From contig OX578286.1 in assembly GCA_951217055.1 (NCBI GenBank), forward strand, positions 43,477,937 through 43,541,936: a DNA stretch of 64,000 nucleotides, read 5' to 3'. The notes under the pieces are model-generated. The model worked only from the letters and a program-made list of their open reading frames with translations, was not told the DNA's origin and did not search any database. This stretch comes from Gerris lacustris. Lineage: Eukaryota > Arthropoda > Insecta > Hemiptera > Gerridae. This document shows positions 1 through 11,331 of the stretch, piece after piece. The position numbers and the translations under genes are program-made. The first letter of the stretch is position 1. Each line of letters opens with the position of its first letter.

Positions 1-929
1 TCTTTGATTTCTAAATAATATTTAATGTTATTTGTTATTAGTTTTATAATTGTAATGTTTTCCATAATTAATGTAAATTTTCTTGTTTATTTTTTTTATT
101 TCTTTCAGTGTTAATATTGTTATTGTTACCTTTTTATGTATGCATTATAATTCTATGTATATTTTATATCCAGGTCCAGGGCCGCCGAGAGGCCATGTCA
201 GCCAAGTCTGAAACTAGGGGCCCGGGACCCAGGGGGGCCCGGACTGGCCTGACGGCCGTCGGGCCTGTGCGCCTTTTAGAAAATCATGATCAACGCCTTC
301 GACAGTTAAATATAATAAAAATTATTTTTGGGAGATAAAAATAAATAAGAGAGATAAAACAAATAAGAGTTTAATTCGGAGTTAAGAATGCTATGAAACG
401 GCATGGTTTAGAGCTCAGTTTGATTTCCAAGTTAGGTGTCAATACCTATATAATTATGTGCGTGCGTGTATATCCGAATAAAGATAACTGATTCTCCCTT
501 CTTTATTTTGGACTTGTAGCGAGATCGAGGTTTAGCTTAGATCTAACTCTTTTCTTATCTAACAAATTTTACCTCCCTTTGTAGTTGTTAACTTTTCTGC
601 CCCTGCATTTCCCTTACTTTTTGAATTGTTATCTCCTAATCAAATAAAAATATCATTACTTTATTAACTTCAAATATAGTTAGTTACTTTTAATTTTGTC
701 TCTTTTATAACTCCACCATGTATAAGTAGTTATTACTGTGATTTTATAATTTATATTTTAATGAAAAGCGTAAGAAACTTAGGTCCTACCGGGTGTCCCA
801 CGACACCACACGTATTTTTTTTTTAATGTTAATATGTGGCATGATAAAGAATGTATTTTCCTAAAAAAAAACCCTAATAACAGTGTAGGCTGGGTATTAG
901 CTGAAATAACGTAAAAAGTGATTTTTAAG

Positions 930-1013
930 CATGTAATTTTTAAAAAAAATTCGCGAAGGGTGCCCCACCATATCTTACCGCCCAGGGAACCACAAGACCT
1001 AGAACCGCCACTG
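930..1013. mobile_element. Right end of another hAT-like element
   Basis: The sequence ends in CTAGAACCGCCACTG, the inverted form of a CAGTGGCGGTTCTAG terminus. A related left end (CAGGGGCGGTTCTATG) begins at 41430. No matching left terminus or duplication of the following AGTACAGT was found upstream, so the copy is probably truncated. Confidence 0.45.
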
Positions 1014-1106
1014 AGTACAGTTTTTTCTGTATTTCATTTTTCAGTTTTGAAAAGATTTCTCGATAAGTCTGCTGAAGATTTAAATTTCACTACTTTTAAC
1101 TGTCGA

Positions 1107-1698
1107 GAGACTTACTTTAAGAGAAAGTATTACGATGGCGCGAAAATTCGATTTTGATGGATTTACACGTTTTGAGGTCCCTTGAGTCCAAAAAAGTGGT
1201 TTTTAAAAAAATGTCTGTCTGTCGTCTGTGCAGACGCCTGGAGCCTAAACTACTGGGCCGATTTTGACGAAATTTGGCATACATGTTCAGAAAAATCATA
1301 ACCCGAGGCGAAATCGAGAAATGAATTTTAGCTCTAAATTTGGGGGCGCTACCCCCCAAAAACTATGACAAAACGTGAAAAAAAAAATTTTCTCGAAAAC
1401 GGGTCCGACGATTTTGATTAAAAAATTCTAAAATGTAGTCCATTTGAATACGAATCCAACGATATAAGCCGTTTTCCCGGGAAAAATCTAGTTCCTGAGA
1501 AATTAGCTTAAAACGTGGACAGAGAGAGCCCGGGTTCGATTCCCCGCCCAGAAGAAGTTATTTTTCTGATAAATTTTGATGAAATGTTAAATAATATTTA
1601 AATATACATTTGAAAACTAATAAATGGAAACACTGGGCTAAGTAATTATAAACTCGTATATGAGGAAGTTTGTCTGAGTTGACTCGGACCGATTTTTT
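1107..1698 (+). mobile_element. Helentron-like element, family F2
   Basis: This copy shares its whole length with those at 31800, 32402 and 38103. It has a 5' segment with GAGAAAGTATT, a TGTCTGTCTGTCG microsatellite, the block GATTTTGACGAAATTTGGCA, the palindromic GGGGGCGCTACCCCCC, a tRNA B-box-like GGTTCGATTCC, and a 3' hairpin GTCTGAG...CTCGGAC at 1672-1689 followed by CGATTTTTT. The order inverted repeat, GTCT repeat, inverted repeat, terminal hairpin is the known plan of Helentron-associated (HINE/DINE-1) elements. The assignment is inferred; no helicase gene is present. Confidence 0.6.
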
Positions 1699-1842
1699 AT
1701 TTGAATTTCAGATGTTTAGTTTTCGAACCTCTTAGGGAAGGGGACACGAACTCCTCCCCCCCCCCCCCCCACCATGGCGAGGGGAGCCCGGAGATCTCTT
1801 GACTTGGGGCCCGGCCTAGCTCTTGGCGGCCCTGTCCAGGTC

Positions 1843-2346
1843 TTAAGGCGATAAAGAAATAAAAATGAACTCCTTATTTGACAATATTTCACCTCCTCTT
1901 AAGGGATTTTCAGATTTAAAAGAAGATATTTTTAATTTTTCAAATTAACATTGAGAAAAAGATATAAATGTTTTTATAAAAAGACTAGTTGGATTCCATG
2001 TGCTTTACTATGGAGTATTTAAGGTATTTTTATTTGATGAGTTTATAAATTACCATCAAGAAAACTTTTGTCAGGTGAGAATATCTAGTTACCACAGAGT
2101 TTTCTCCCCTCCCCCCCCCCCCCCCCCCCCCCCTTCATGCTGGATCTAGAATAATTACTGTAAATCCCTTATTAGTAATTGATTCCAACTACTGAAGAAG
2201 CATTTTTAAATGTTAACTTCAGTGACTTATTACATCCCTGGATTGAAATTGGCATTATCTTTTATTAATACAACATCCTTACATTCTAAGTACAGTAGAG
2301 GTAGCTAATCCAGAATTGGTAACTATGGTAGAGAGAGAACTTATTT
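1843..2346. other. AT-rich spacer with a poly-C tract
   Basis: No gene or element ends were recognised. There is one long C homopolymer (about 2111-2133) after a TTTTCTCC context, a place where assembly length errors are likely. Confidence 0.5.
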
Positions 2347-2520
2347 TAAATCAAATTATAATTATTAACAACTACGGGAAACAGACAGAGAAAAATACAC
2401 TCCAGCGCTGGGATTTGAACCACAGGCCTTTATATAGAGGCCTGTGGTTCAAATCCCAGCGCTGGAGTGTATTTTTCTCTGTCTGTTTCCCGTAGTTAAT
2501 AATAATTATAATTTGATTTA
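2347..2520. repeat. Palindromic head-to-head pair of tRNA-derived SINE tails
   Basis: Two arms of about 83 bp are almost perfect reverse complements around a short TATATA-type centre near 2433. Each arm carries the tRNA B-box-like GGTTCAAATCCC, then GCGCTGGAGTGTATTTTTCT, then CCCGTAGTTAAT and the AT-rich end AATTTGATTTA. The same arm occurs singly at 23946-24038, and with a recognisable A box at 19494-19621. The transcript could fold into one long hairpin. Confidence 0.75.
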
Positions 2521-2627
2521 CATTTTTATTGTTAAAAGAGTTATGTATCATATTTATCTTTTATAAAGACATGTTACTTGAAAAATCTTCTTTTAGACTT
2601 GAATATGCCTCCTAAGAAAGTGAAATA

Positions 2628-3418
2628 CAGTAGAGTCTCGTTTATCCGGACCCCGCTAGTCCGGACATCGTATAATCCGGACGGGCCAAAAACTATGTAC
2701 AAATTGGAACCAGGGCCTGTTAAGATTTTTAATTGTTAAGATAATTGGAGTTTCTGCTTTTATTGTCTATTAAAATGTATAAAATTGTTCCTAGTATAGT
2801 TTATAGGTGTATATTCAAACAGTCTAACACGAGGAATACCCGGCATTTTGTCAAAATTTAACAGATTTAAGAATAAGTAAGAACATCGATAAATCTGTTT
2901 CGGTTCCATAGAAATGTAGGGTGGAAGATATAAAGGAAGTGTATTCCAGGAAGTACAATTATATGTGACTGAGATGGTGAAGGGTTTTAAGAAACATGTA
3001 GCGGCGGCTCAACCCAATTCCATGAAATTTTGCCAAGCCAACAATGTCTAATGTCTCAACTTTTTGTGAAATTATTTTCGCTCCTCGAATTTCATATCGG
3101 AACTCAGCCTGTTTCTCAGGAAGTCCCTTCTATACCTGCCACCTGCGTAATAGATTGTCATTTTATTTTAATTCATTTGATATTTGACATGACTGGTGAC
3201 AGAACAGCTCTTAACTTAAAATGTGGACCTATACGTTGTACAAGCATGTTTTGGAGACTAATAGAAGTAATTTTTACAATAAAAACCTCGATTTTAATAG
3301 TTTTGCTCTACTAAAGCTTGTTCTACAGACACATTAAAACTGATTCCGTTTAATCCGGACTTTCGGTAATCCGGACTGGGTTCGGTCCCGTTAAACCCGG
3401 ATTAGCGAGACTCTACTG
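2628..3418. mobile_element. pogo/Tigger-like Tc1-mariner MITE
   Basis: The left end is CAGTAGAGTCTCGTTTATCC at 2628. The right end is the inverted GCGAGACTCTACTG at 3418. Both are flanked by TA (2626-2627 and 3419-3420), the Tc1/mariner target duplication. TCCGGA motifs recur near both ends. The interior has no convincing transposase, so this is a non-autonomous copy. Confidence 0.8.
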
Positions 3419-3420
3419 TA

Positions 3421-4284
3421 TTGCTAATTGAGCTGTTAATTATTTATTTAATTTATTTTAGTTAGTTAATTTATTTTTTATATGAAAGACCTAAGTATAA
3501 TATATATATACACTTAAAATATGTTAAGGGTATTTTACTACTTCCTATGTATTTTTATTATGTTTAAAAATGAGTGGAGCAAATGGAGAAGAATATTAGA
3601 AATATATCATTAAAGTTATAGTGCAAAGTAAAAAAAAAACTTTAAGGTGGTATTTTCCACACCACTCAATAAGGTTTAAAATTATTTTAGCATTATTAAA
3701 AAATATATTAAAATTATTATTTAAATGATTAGTTTTAGGTATTTTAAACTATTTAGTTAAATGTATATCTAACTCAAAGATTGCTTTTACTCAAGTATAA
3801 AATTACTGTGCACTAAAAGCTATTTTTATTTTATTTTATTTTTTTTTTTTGTTATTAATCCTTTTTTAAAAATTAATTTTTGTTTGTCTAGTCAGCTTTT
3901 CCTAGAAGTGCCTTTAAAAAATATATATTTAAATAAAAAACACAACATTTACTAGATATTTTTAAGTAGGAGACATTTTTGTAAGTAAGTGTTTACGTAT
4001 ACGTTGATTGAGAGTTCTTGCATCGTTAGAAGATTCTTAATTTTATGGTTTATTTCAAGTGGTTGTCATTTAAAGGGTTGGCTGTGATAAACATGTTCAT
4101 TGTGAATCCTTAACATTCACTTCCTTGGTGTTAATTACAGAACTAATGTTGTGAAGAGTGGTTGAGATAATCAAAATTCACCAAGGAAAAAGAAAAAAAA
4201 GGAATGATATAAAATAAATCAAACACGTTCGTAAAAAAAATAAAAAAAAAAAAACATTTTTAGAAACTCTATAGTACAGAGTGA
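3421..4284. other. AT-rich DNA, no features recognised
   Basis: Simple AT-rich sequence with A and T homopolymers. No open frame of note, no transposon ends and no RNA genes were seen. Confidence 0.4.
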
Positions 4285-4350
4285 AATAAACAGGTCAAGT
4301 GTGTGCTACTCAGCACACAGCGAGGGTCCGTAGGCCACCACACTGTATAG
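4285..4350 (-). mobile_element. 3' end fragment of Helentron-like family F3
   Basis: On the minus strand it reads GGCCTACGGACCCTCGCTG, then a hairpin built on GTGTGCTG...AGCACAC, then ACTTGACCTG. This matches the 3' ends of the full copies at 45411-46126 and 61869-62575. Confidence 0.6.
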
Positions 4351-4439
4351 TTTAAGTAGTTTAAGTAGTACCCTATTGATGGTGTTTTTTAAAATGCTTA
4401 AAAGCTTACTTTGAACTATCCTATGGCTTTTGATTTTTT

Positions 4440-4615
4440 GCGGTTTGGATAATTAAAAGTTCGGATAAATGATGTTTGGATAATCGACACTCTACTGTAT
4501 GTGATTATCCAAATGTCAGATGTGGGTAATCTGATTATTTTTCACTTGACTGTATGTGGGTCATCCCATTATTTTCCACTCTACTGTATGTGGGTAATCC
4601 CATTATTTTTCCCAG
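4440..4615. repeat. pogo-like terminus followed by a ~55-bp tandem repeat
   Basis: GGATAATCGACACTCTACTG near 4495 resembles the right end of the 2628-3418 element. It is followed by two to three degenerate units containing CTGTATGTGGGT.ATCCCATTATTTT. It is probably a truncated pogo-like element whose end was tandemly amplified. Confidence 0.4.
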
Positions 4616-5390
4616 TGAAATGTTTTCAAGATGGTTAAAATAAATCTGATATAGCTGAAAATTGAAACAACCTGTTATAATACTGCATACAGATCTGATA
4701 ACTAAAATATATGTGTTAATTTCAGTTTTTTTCCATTATTGAAAATTTGTATAGTTATGAGCCATGGATGTAATTACTGGTTTATTTATTTAAAATTAAT
4801 TTAAGGGCTAAATATTGTATAAAAAAAAAAAAAAAATCCAGCCTCCTTTTTCAGTCAAAATTCTTTAGTATTATAGATAGCTGCCTGTATAGCTAAAGAT
4901 AGCTGTGGTCAATTTGTGCACTTAAAACTAGGATGATCATAAAAAAAGGCATTTTTAATGCTTAAAAATAGCAGGTTAAAAATAATATTAATTTCAAAGA
5001 TGCAAGAACACTTTTTTTTAAAAAACAATTAAAAAATGTTACATTAATAAAATCTTTGCCATAAATGAAAATATATATACACACACATGTATAAAAAATA
5101 AAAATTGCTCTCATTAAAAAATTTGTAAATTTTTAAGTATAATTTAAATTATGGATTTAAAATTAAATGAATTATTTGTAATCCCTACATTTAAAAAAAT
5201 AAATAAATAAAAAGTAATAATTTTGAAAAGAATATTTTAACAAATGTTTAAATTGAAAATAAATTAATAATAGTAAGATAGATAAATATAATATTGTTAG
5301 ATAATACTAATAGATAAAAATTATATTATAAGGTCCATTTACATAAGTTCTATAAATATATAAAATGTAAGAATAGTATATTTTTTTTTC
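4616..5390. other. AT-rich DNA, no features recognised
   Basis: Low-complexity AT-rich sequence, including an ATATATATACACACACA microsatellite near 5072. Nothing coding was recognised. Confidence 0.4.
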
Positions 5391-5580
5391 TTTTACTTTC
5401 TCATATACTAAATTATAGAGAGTAAAGTATTTTGGCGCATAAATTGTTGAACTCGGTTCCGACGTTTTGATGTAGTATAAAATGTAAAAATTCTAAAATG
5501 TAGTCCATTTAAATATGTATCTAACCATATAAGTTGTGTTCCCGCAACTAGTTTTTGAGATATTAGTGAAAATAAATTCG
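5391..5580 (+). mobile_element. Degenerate fragment of Helentron-like family F2
   Basis: It retains ACTTTCTCATATA, AAAGTATTTTGGCGC, then AAATTCTAAAATGTAGTCCA and ATATAAG. These are the 5' and middle blocks of F2. The microsatellite and 3' hairpin are missing. Confidence 0.55.
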
Positions 5581-5734
5581 ATTTTGCTTTAATTAAAATA
5601 CTAAATGTCTGTTGATCACTTTTTAAATAATTGTATTGATAAATTAATTAACTCAGATATTGTCCACGGCTTAGGCCAATTTACCTGCAGGTAAATTATA
5701 ATATTTATAAAAGTGTTTACGTAAGTATGCTGGC

Positions 5735-5965
5735 ACTTCTTTAGATTGTTACTCCCCTTTTTTAAAAAAAACAAAGGGAGTAACAATCTAAAGAAGGTGT
5801 ACAGAATGTTCTTCTTTAGATTGTTACTCCCCTTATAAAACAGAAGTGTGATACTCCTTTGTCCCAAAGTACATTGGACTAAACATCCCATTTTCGTCAT
5901 ATTTATTTAGTCAGTCATTTATATTCTAATAAAACATAGGGGAGTAACAATCTAAAGAATTACCA
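5735..5965. repeat. Inverted and direct repeats of TTCTTTAGATTGTTACTCCC
   Basis: TTCTTTAGATTGTTACTCCC occurs at about 5738 and 5814, and as its complement at about 5777 and 5941. A block AGAAGTGTGATACTCCTTTG (5842-5861) links this region to the repeat families at 54.9-55.6 kb and 60.2-60.5 kb. It looks like a small foldback element; its exact ends were not resolved. Confidence 0.5.
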
Positions 5966-6001
5966 GTATGCTTTGGTTATAAATAGATTTACCTATCTTA
6001 A

Positions 6002-6400
6002 GGGGCAATTTGACAAGCCATTCCCTGCCACCTTGTCCTGGTCCTGTTTTGGGTTTACCTTGCTCTGGTCTTCCCACCATTCGATAGGGCGTTAAATTTC
6101 CTTTGCCTGGCTTGGTTCCATCCAGTCAGTGGCAACCACCCTTTCTCAGGCTTTTCCTTATGGAGACAAGGAAATCAGGTCTGATTAAGATAATTATACT
6201 GTCGGTTTCACAGAGTGAAGTGGTGGGAGGGGGAGGCTGGTGTTCCCCACTATCTACCCTAAATTGGATGGGATTTCTAACCGACTGCCCTTTCTGATTT
6301 CACCCTCAAAACTTGACCAGGAATGCAGTTTAAACAACCGGCTTTTCAGGCCGAGTTGGCCCCAATTTAAAATGACCAGGTCGGGTCGTCTAATCGCCCC
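6002..6400. mobile_element. TTAA-flanked MITE (piggyBac or Kolobok type)
   Basis: The element is bounded by TTAA on both sides (5998-6001 and 6401-6404). Its ends GGGGCAATTTGAC and GTCTAATCGCCCC are imperfect inverted repeats. The 399-bp body is clearly GC-richer than its surroundings and has no transposase. TTAA duplication is characteristic of piggyBac and Kolobok elements; the two cannot be told apart here. Confidence 0.7.
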
Positions 6401-6404
6401 TTAA

Positions 6405-7585
6405 CTTACGTATATTATGGGATTTTAATGCTTTATCTCTAGGTATATGAGAAAGTTTAGTTCAAATTTGTAATTTTGATAGCTTCTTAAAAATAATTAT
6501 ACTCGTAGAAGTAATTATAATAATTTTATTGTTAAAAAAATTATTTATTTCAAATAAAATATTCTTTTAATATAATTCTAAATTCGAATTAAGTCACTGT
6601 TTAAAATGTTATTTCAATAACAAATAAATTTAATTAATTATAAAAATTATTCCTTTTTAAAATAAAAAAATAAAAATATTGTTTGGAAATTGAGAGTGAG
6701 ATAAGTAAGGTTGTCCCAAAAACTAATAATTAAATAAAAAAAATTATTAATAATTGATATTATTAAAATTCTGAATAACATTCAGGTTATATAAATGTAG
6801 TTAATTCAATTTGTACAGATTTTTAAGTGTTAAATTATATTAAAAAGTGCTACTTATTAAAAAAATAAATTTGATGTTTTTTTAAAATATATAATTATAA
6901 ATATATACACATTGTATATTTTTTAGACAAGTAAATAAATATGCAATTTTGTAAGATAACAAAAAAAAATAAAAAAAAAAAAATAAAAAAATAATTAAAA
7001 TAGAATCAACTTAGTCTTTTGTCCTGTTGGCTTGTTCATTGTTGTGTATTCATAAAATTATTCTTTATTTAGATATTTTCTGTACCTTAGCGATAAATTG
7101 TTAGTCACATTTAATAAATTACAGGAGAGCTATGTTCTTTAAAATATATATATTTTTTAGATTAAATACCTCTTTATATACTGCAAATGAGTTACTTTAT
7201 AGCAATTATCATCCAGCATAATGAAGTACAAAAATTCAATTTTTAAATAATTGGACTTAAATTAATTTACTTCTGAGGTGTTTATAGGTATGAATATGTG
7301 AATAAATTTGATATTTAATTTATTAAGCTTATATTTGTTGTCTGTTACTGAATTTTGGATTCTAGTAAAAATTATGAATTGATTTTGTGCAGACAAAATA
7401 TTCTTAAACAAATAATATTAAAGCTAGAAGTAATATATGCAAAATTCACAAAAATCCAAAGAATTATTGGTTTGAAATGTTTATTCACTTTAACAAAACT
7501 CACCAAAGCCAAAAAATATGTAAACTGCAGTCACACACAACTAGTCTTTGATGAAATGTGTTGAAGAGATTTATGATGGGGACAT
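6405..7585. other. AT-rich DNA, no features recognised
   Basis: Extreme AT richness with poly-A runs near 6960. Short open frames here are compositional and show no domain. Confidence 0.4.
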
Positions 7586-7905
7586 TAGAAAGGGCTAAAA
7601 ATGACATCAGAAGCTGACCTATAGGTCACTGAACCATTTGTTTAACAATATTCCATTGGAAAAGTAGAATAATCTCAAGAATTACTATACTTAGGCTATT
7701 TAATCATGAGATTGATGTATATTATCTCAACATTTCATGTGTGTGTGTGGGTTTATGTGTTGATGAGTAGATGATTTTATCGTATTCATTCGAAAGGGCT
7801 TAAAATTACATCAGAAGCTGTCCTGAAGGTCAATAAAGCATTTGTTCAACTATATTCCACGAGGAAAAGTAGAGCAATCTCAAGAAAAACAATGCTTAGT
7901 CATCA
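7586..7905. repeat. Diverged ~110-bp duplication beside the satellite
   Basis: GAAAGGGCTAAAAATGACAT... at about 7588 and GAAAGGGCTTAAAATTACAT... at about 7792 are diverged copies about 205 bp apart. Both include CATCAGAAGCTG, ATTTGTT.AAC.ATATTCCA and GTAGA..AATCTCAAGAA. The second copy runs straight into the 52-bp satellite. Confidence 0.6.
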
Positions 7906-7929
7906 GACTTGAGATTGATTCATGAGTAA

Positions 7930-8862
7930 AGGGTTTGGTTGTCTTGTAGCAATCCAGCATTGTCTTGATATAAGACTAACCTGAGTTTGGTTGTCTTGTA
8001 TCAATCCAGTATTGTCTTGATATAAGACTAACCTGAGTTTGGTTGTCTTGTATCAATCCAGCATTGTCTTGATATAAGACTAACCTGAGTTTGGTTGTCT
8101 TGTATCAATCCAGTATTGTCTTGATATAAGACTAACCTGAGTTTGGTTGTCTTGTATCAATCCAGTATTGTCTTGATATAAGACTAACCTGAGTTTGGTT
8201 GTCTTGTATCAATCCAGCATTGTCTTGATATAAGACTAACCTGAGTTTGGTTGTCTTGTATCAATCCAGTATTGTCTTGATATAAGACTAACCTGAGTTT
8301 GGTTGTCTTGTATCAATCCAGTATTGTCTTGATATAAGACTAACCTGAGTTTGGTTGTCTTGTATCAATCCAGTATTGTCTTGATATAAGACTAACCTGA
8401 GTTTGGTTGTCTTGTATCAATCCAGTATTGTCTTGATATAAGACTAACCTGAGTTTGGTTGTCTTGTATCAATCCAGCATTGTCTTGATATAAGACTAAC
8501 CTGAGTTTGGTTGTCTTGTATCAATCCAGTATTGTCTTGATATAAGACTAACCTGAGTTTGGTTGTCTCGTAGCAATCCAGCATTGTCTTGATATAAGAC
8601 TAACCTGAGTTTGGTTGTCTTGTAGCAATCCAGCATTGTCTTGATATAAGACTAACCTGAGTTTGGTTGTCTTGTATCGTTTTGATATAAGACTAACCTG
8701 AGTTTGGTTGTCTTGTATCAATCCAGTATTGTTTTGATATAAGACTAACCTGAGTTTGGTTGTCTTGTAGCAATCCAGCATTGTCTTGATATAAGACTAA
8801 CCTGAGTTTGGTTGTCTTGTATCAATCCAGTATTGTCTTGATATAAGACTAACCTGAGTTTG
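7930..8862. repeat. 52-bp satellite array, about 18 units
   Basis: The 52-bp unit contains CCTGAGTTTGGTTGTCTTGT, ATCAATCCAG(T/C)ATTG and TCTTGATATAAGACTAA. It repeats head to tail with few substitutions (TATC/TAGC, GTATT/GCATT). One unit near 8668-8700 has lost part of its middle. GTCTTGATATAAGAC is a small inverted repeat in every unit. The unit length is not a multiple of three, so open frames across the array are artefacts. Confidence 0.95.
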
Positions 8863-9309
8863 TTCAAATAGGTTCCTCATAGGTCTATGTCTTTAAGCCC
8901 TTCCAGAACTGTATAAAAAATAAATAGGAGTTGATTCATACCAAAACTCATATTTAAAAGGATGCAATCAAATTATGAATTAAAGATAAAAATCGGGATG
9001 TGTGTGATATAATACATACCTTTAGATGACCTGCAATTGATATAGTCAGGTAAATATAAATTGCAGAAAATGTCCACAAAAAAGACCTGGAACAATACGT
9101 TAGCTGAATAAGCAAAGATTATATTAAAACTAAGGAAAAACCATACAACGGTCAGAAATTAAGTTAAAGGGAAGAATTTGTAAAAGTTTTATTTATTAAG
9201 ATGTAATATTGGGACCTTTTTATATTTTATATAAAATATATTTGGCTTTATATAAAGTACACATACAAATAACCGACTCTATTGTTTGTAATAGAATGAT
9301 GAATTAGTT

Positions 9310-9600
9310 CAAGGTCTTCTTGTTGGCATTCACGTCTCTATGGGTATGCCCTGATATTATGCTCCTTATACTGGAAGCATCTTCAGGGTGTCAGTGTAAG
9401 TTGACAGTGACAACTGCTAAACTTGGCTGACACCATGAACACCTTGAATATGCTTCTAGCAGTAGGAGCAAAACATCGGAATCCACATCCTTCGAGAAGT
9501 GGTCGTTACTGGAAGACCTAAAACTTTATTTATATATCAACCACATAAGATTGACTTGTGTTTAAACACCTGTTTCAATAAAGCCTTATTTTCATTTTCT
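9310..9600. repeat. Inverted repeat resembling Penelope-like untranslated ends
   Basis: GGAAGCATCTTCAGGGTGTC (about 9375) and its approximate complement GACACC...TTGAATATGCTTCT (about 9430-9465) flank a short centre. They are followed by GGAGCAAAACATCGGAATCC and later CAATAAAGCCTTATTTTC. Such blocks are common in untranslated parts of Penelope-like elements. A Penelope-type RT fragment occurs at 19.8 kb. The assignment is tentative. Confidence 0.3.
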
Positions 9601-10640
9601 TTTTTTTTTTTTTTTTAAATAACTTTTTCTTACATAATTCACATCAGGGTCACAATAAACAGTATTTGATAAAAAAAAATACAAAACTGCAAAATTTTGC
9701 TTATTATTTATATTCTTAATTATAATTATTATCTATGATTAGTTGGGCCTATTAAGGAATTTCTTAATATACCCAAATACTCAAAAATTGAAAACTACAT
9801 GGAAAAAATGATTAATTTAATCATTATTATTATTTATTTTTTGGAAAATCCTATTACCTCTTTTAGATTCTCCACGCTCATGCAATAAATTTTTACAATA
9901 ATGAACAATAAATTAAATTTGTTAATCTTAAATAATATTTTAACTATTTTACAGCGCTTTAAATAAAAAAAAAAATATATATAATTAAATTATTATAATT
10001 AAAAAACGAAGACTTAAACAAGCTTTTTTAAAAAAGTAAAAATTAAAAAAATCTTTCTTAAAATTTTTAAATTTAATAGACTGAAGTAGAATGAAATTAA
10101 AGATTATATTAAATTAAAAGAAAAAAAATTAAATAAAAAAAATTATTTAAAAAATAAATAATTAAATACTAGTGTAGCTAAGATAAAATAAAAAATCAAT
10201 AAAGTCTGTGTTGTTATTAATTATGTATAAATATGAAGTTATAAATCAATGTATTATTAGGGTTTTGAAAATTAATATGAGATGGACTATTAATTACATG
10301 TATGTTGCTAAGAATTATTATTGGAGTAAATTTTTATTAAATAATATTAATGTTTCTTTTGTAAATATAAATATTTTTTTGAAATGTAGTTCCTGTGTAA
10401 GGAATAATTCTGTTGGTAAAATAATTATTATCAATTTATTTTTAATATGAAAGGCCCTGGGTATTATTTCAAAGTATGGTCTGTATCAGACAAAGTATGG
10501 TAAAGAGGGATTTAAGACGGTCCAAATAATTAAATTTATTCTTGAGTAGCTGTGTCAATAAGGAGCTAAAAATACCCTTTAAGATAATAGCAGGGGGGAA
10601 AAATATTACATCTTAATTATATAAAAAAATCACAGGGATG
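9601..10640. other. AT-rich DNA, no features recognised
   Basis: Poly-T and poly-A runs with AT-rich sequence throughout. The short open frame at 10208-10450 is compositional (Asn/Ile/Tyr rich) and shows no domain. Confidence 0.4.
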
Positions 10641-11331
10641 ATTAAGCATCCTTAAGGGTCCCGGGTTCGATCCCCTGGGGGGGTCTCTATGTTTTTTTAT
10701 CGGTAATAACGAAAAGCTAAATTACATTCTTCAGGAAATTTGCATCGCCCCACAAAACGGTATTAGCATGAATTATTTCGAAATTTTAGGACCAGCCGTT
10801 ATTTAGTGTTTGGGGGGGGGGGATTTTTTTGGGGGTATGTTGTGACTTATAAAACCAATAAATAATGAAAAATGTAAAAAAAAGCAAATATATATTTGTA
10901 TCCTACTCTTCAGCAGCTCTCATTTCATACCCAACTCAATATTTTTAAAAAATAAAATTTTGGGTGCACTTCACATTTTCGCGCCCAAAGTTGGCAATTT
11001 TTTAAAATTTGGGATTTACTCCCGGAATTTTCATCGCCCCACAATAAGACATTAGCACGAATTATTTTGAAATTTTAGGACCAGCTGTTATATGGTTGGG
11101 GGGGGGGGACTTTTTTTTTGGTACATTTTGATTTTTTTATCCAATAAGGAATGCAAAATTTAAAAAAATGCATGTATATATTTGCGTCCTACTCTTCAGC
11201 AGCTTTCATTTGATACCCCACTCGAAATTTATAAAAATATAAATTTTTGAGTTTACCACATTTTTGCGAATTGAGTTTGCGCATATTTAATTTTGAACTT
11301 CTGTATATTTTTCCTGTGGTTGGGTCACCAG
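10641..11331. repeat. Helentron-like debris with a ~290-bp tandem duplication
   Basis: A B-box-like CCCGGGTTCGATCCCC lies at about 10659. After it come two diverged copies (from about 10735 and 11028) that share CATCGCCCCACAA, GAAATTTTAGGACCAGC.GTTAT, a G-run, and TCCTACTCTTCAGCAGC. The second copy continues on the far side of the palindromic insertion (from 13318). Homologous blocks occur in F4 elements (CTACTCTT.A..ACCTTTCATTTGATA). Confidence 0.5.

Larger units (their letters stand above)
177..1834. mobile_element. hAT-type non-autonomous DNA transposon with nested insertions
   Basis: The ends are imperfect inverted repeats: CAGGGCCGCCGAGAG at 177 and its counterpart CTCTTGGCGGCCCTG ending at 1834. 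They are flanked by an exact 8-bp duplication TCCAGGTC (169-176 and 1835-1842). CAGGG ends with 8-bp duplications are typical of the hAT superfamily. No transposase reading frame is visible. Inside lie a second hAT-like end (to 1013) and a Helentron-like F2 element (1107-1698). The GC-rich terminal blocks contrast with the AT-rich interior. Confidence 0.85.

Noticed and set aside
8548..8781. Open frame of 77 codons on the minus strand in the satellite
   Set aside because: It only reads through the 52-bp tandem units; 52 is not divisible by three and the frame shifts between units.
7930..8862. Regular repeats considered as a CRISPR array
   Set aside because: There are no unique spacers between repeats, and the genome is eukaryotic. 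It is a satellite.
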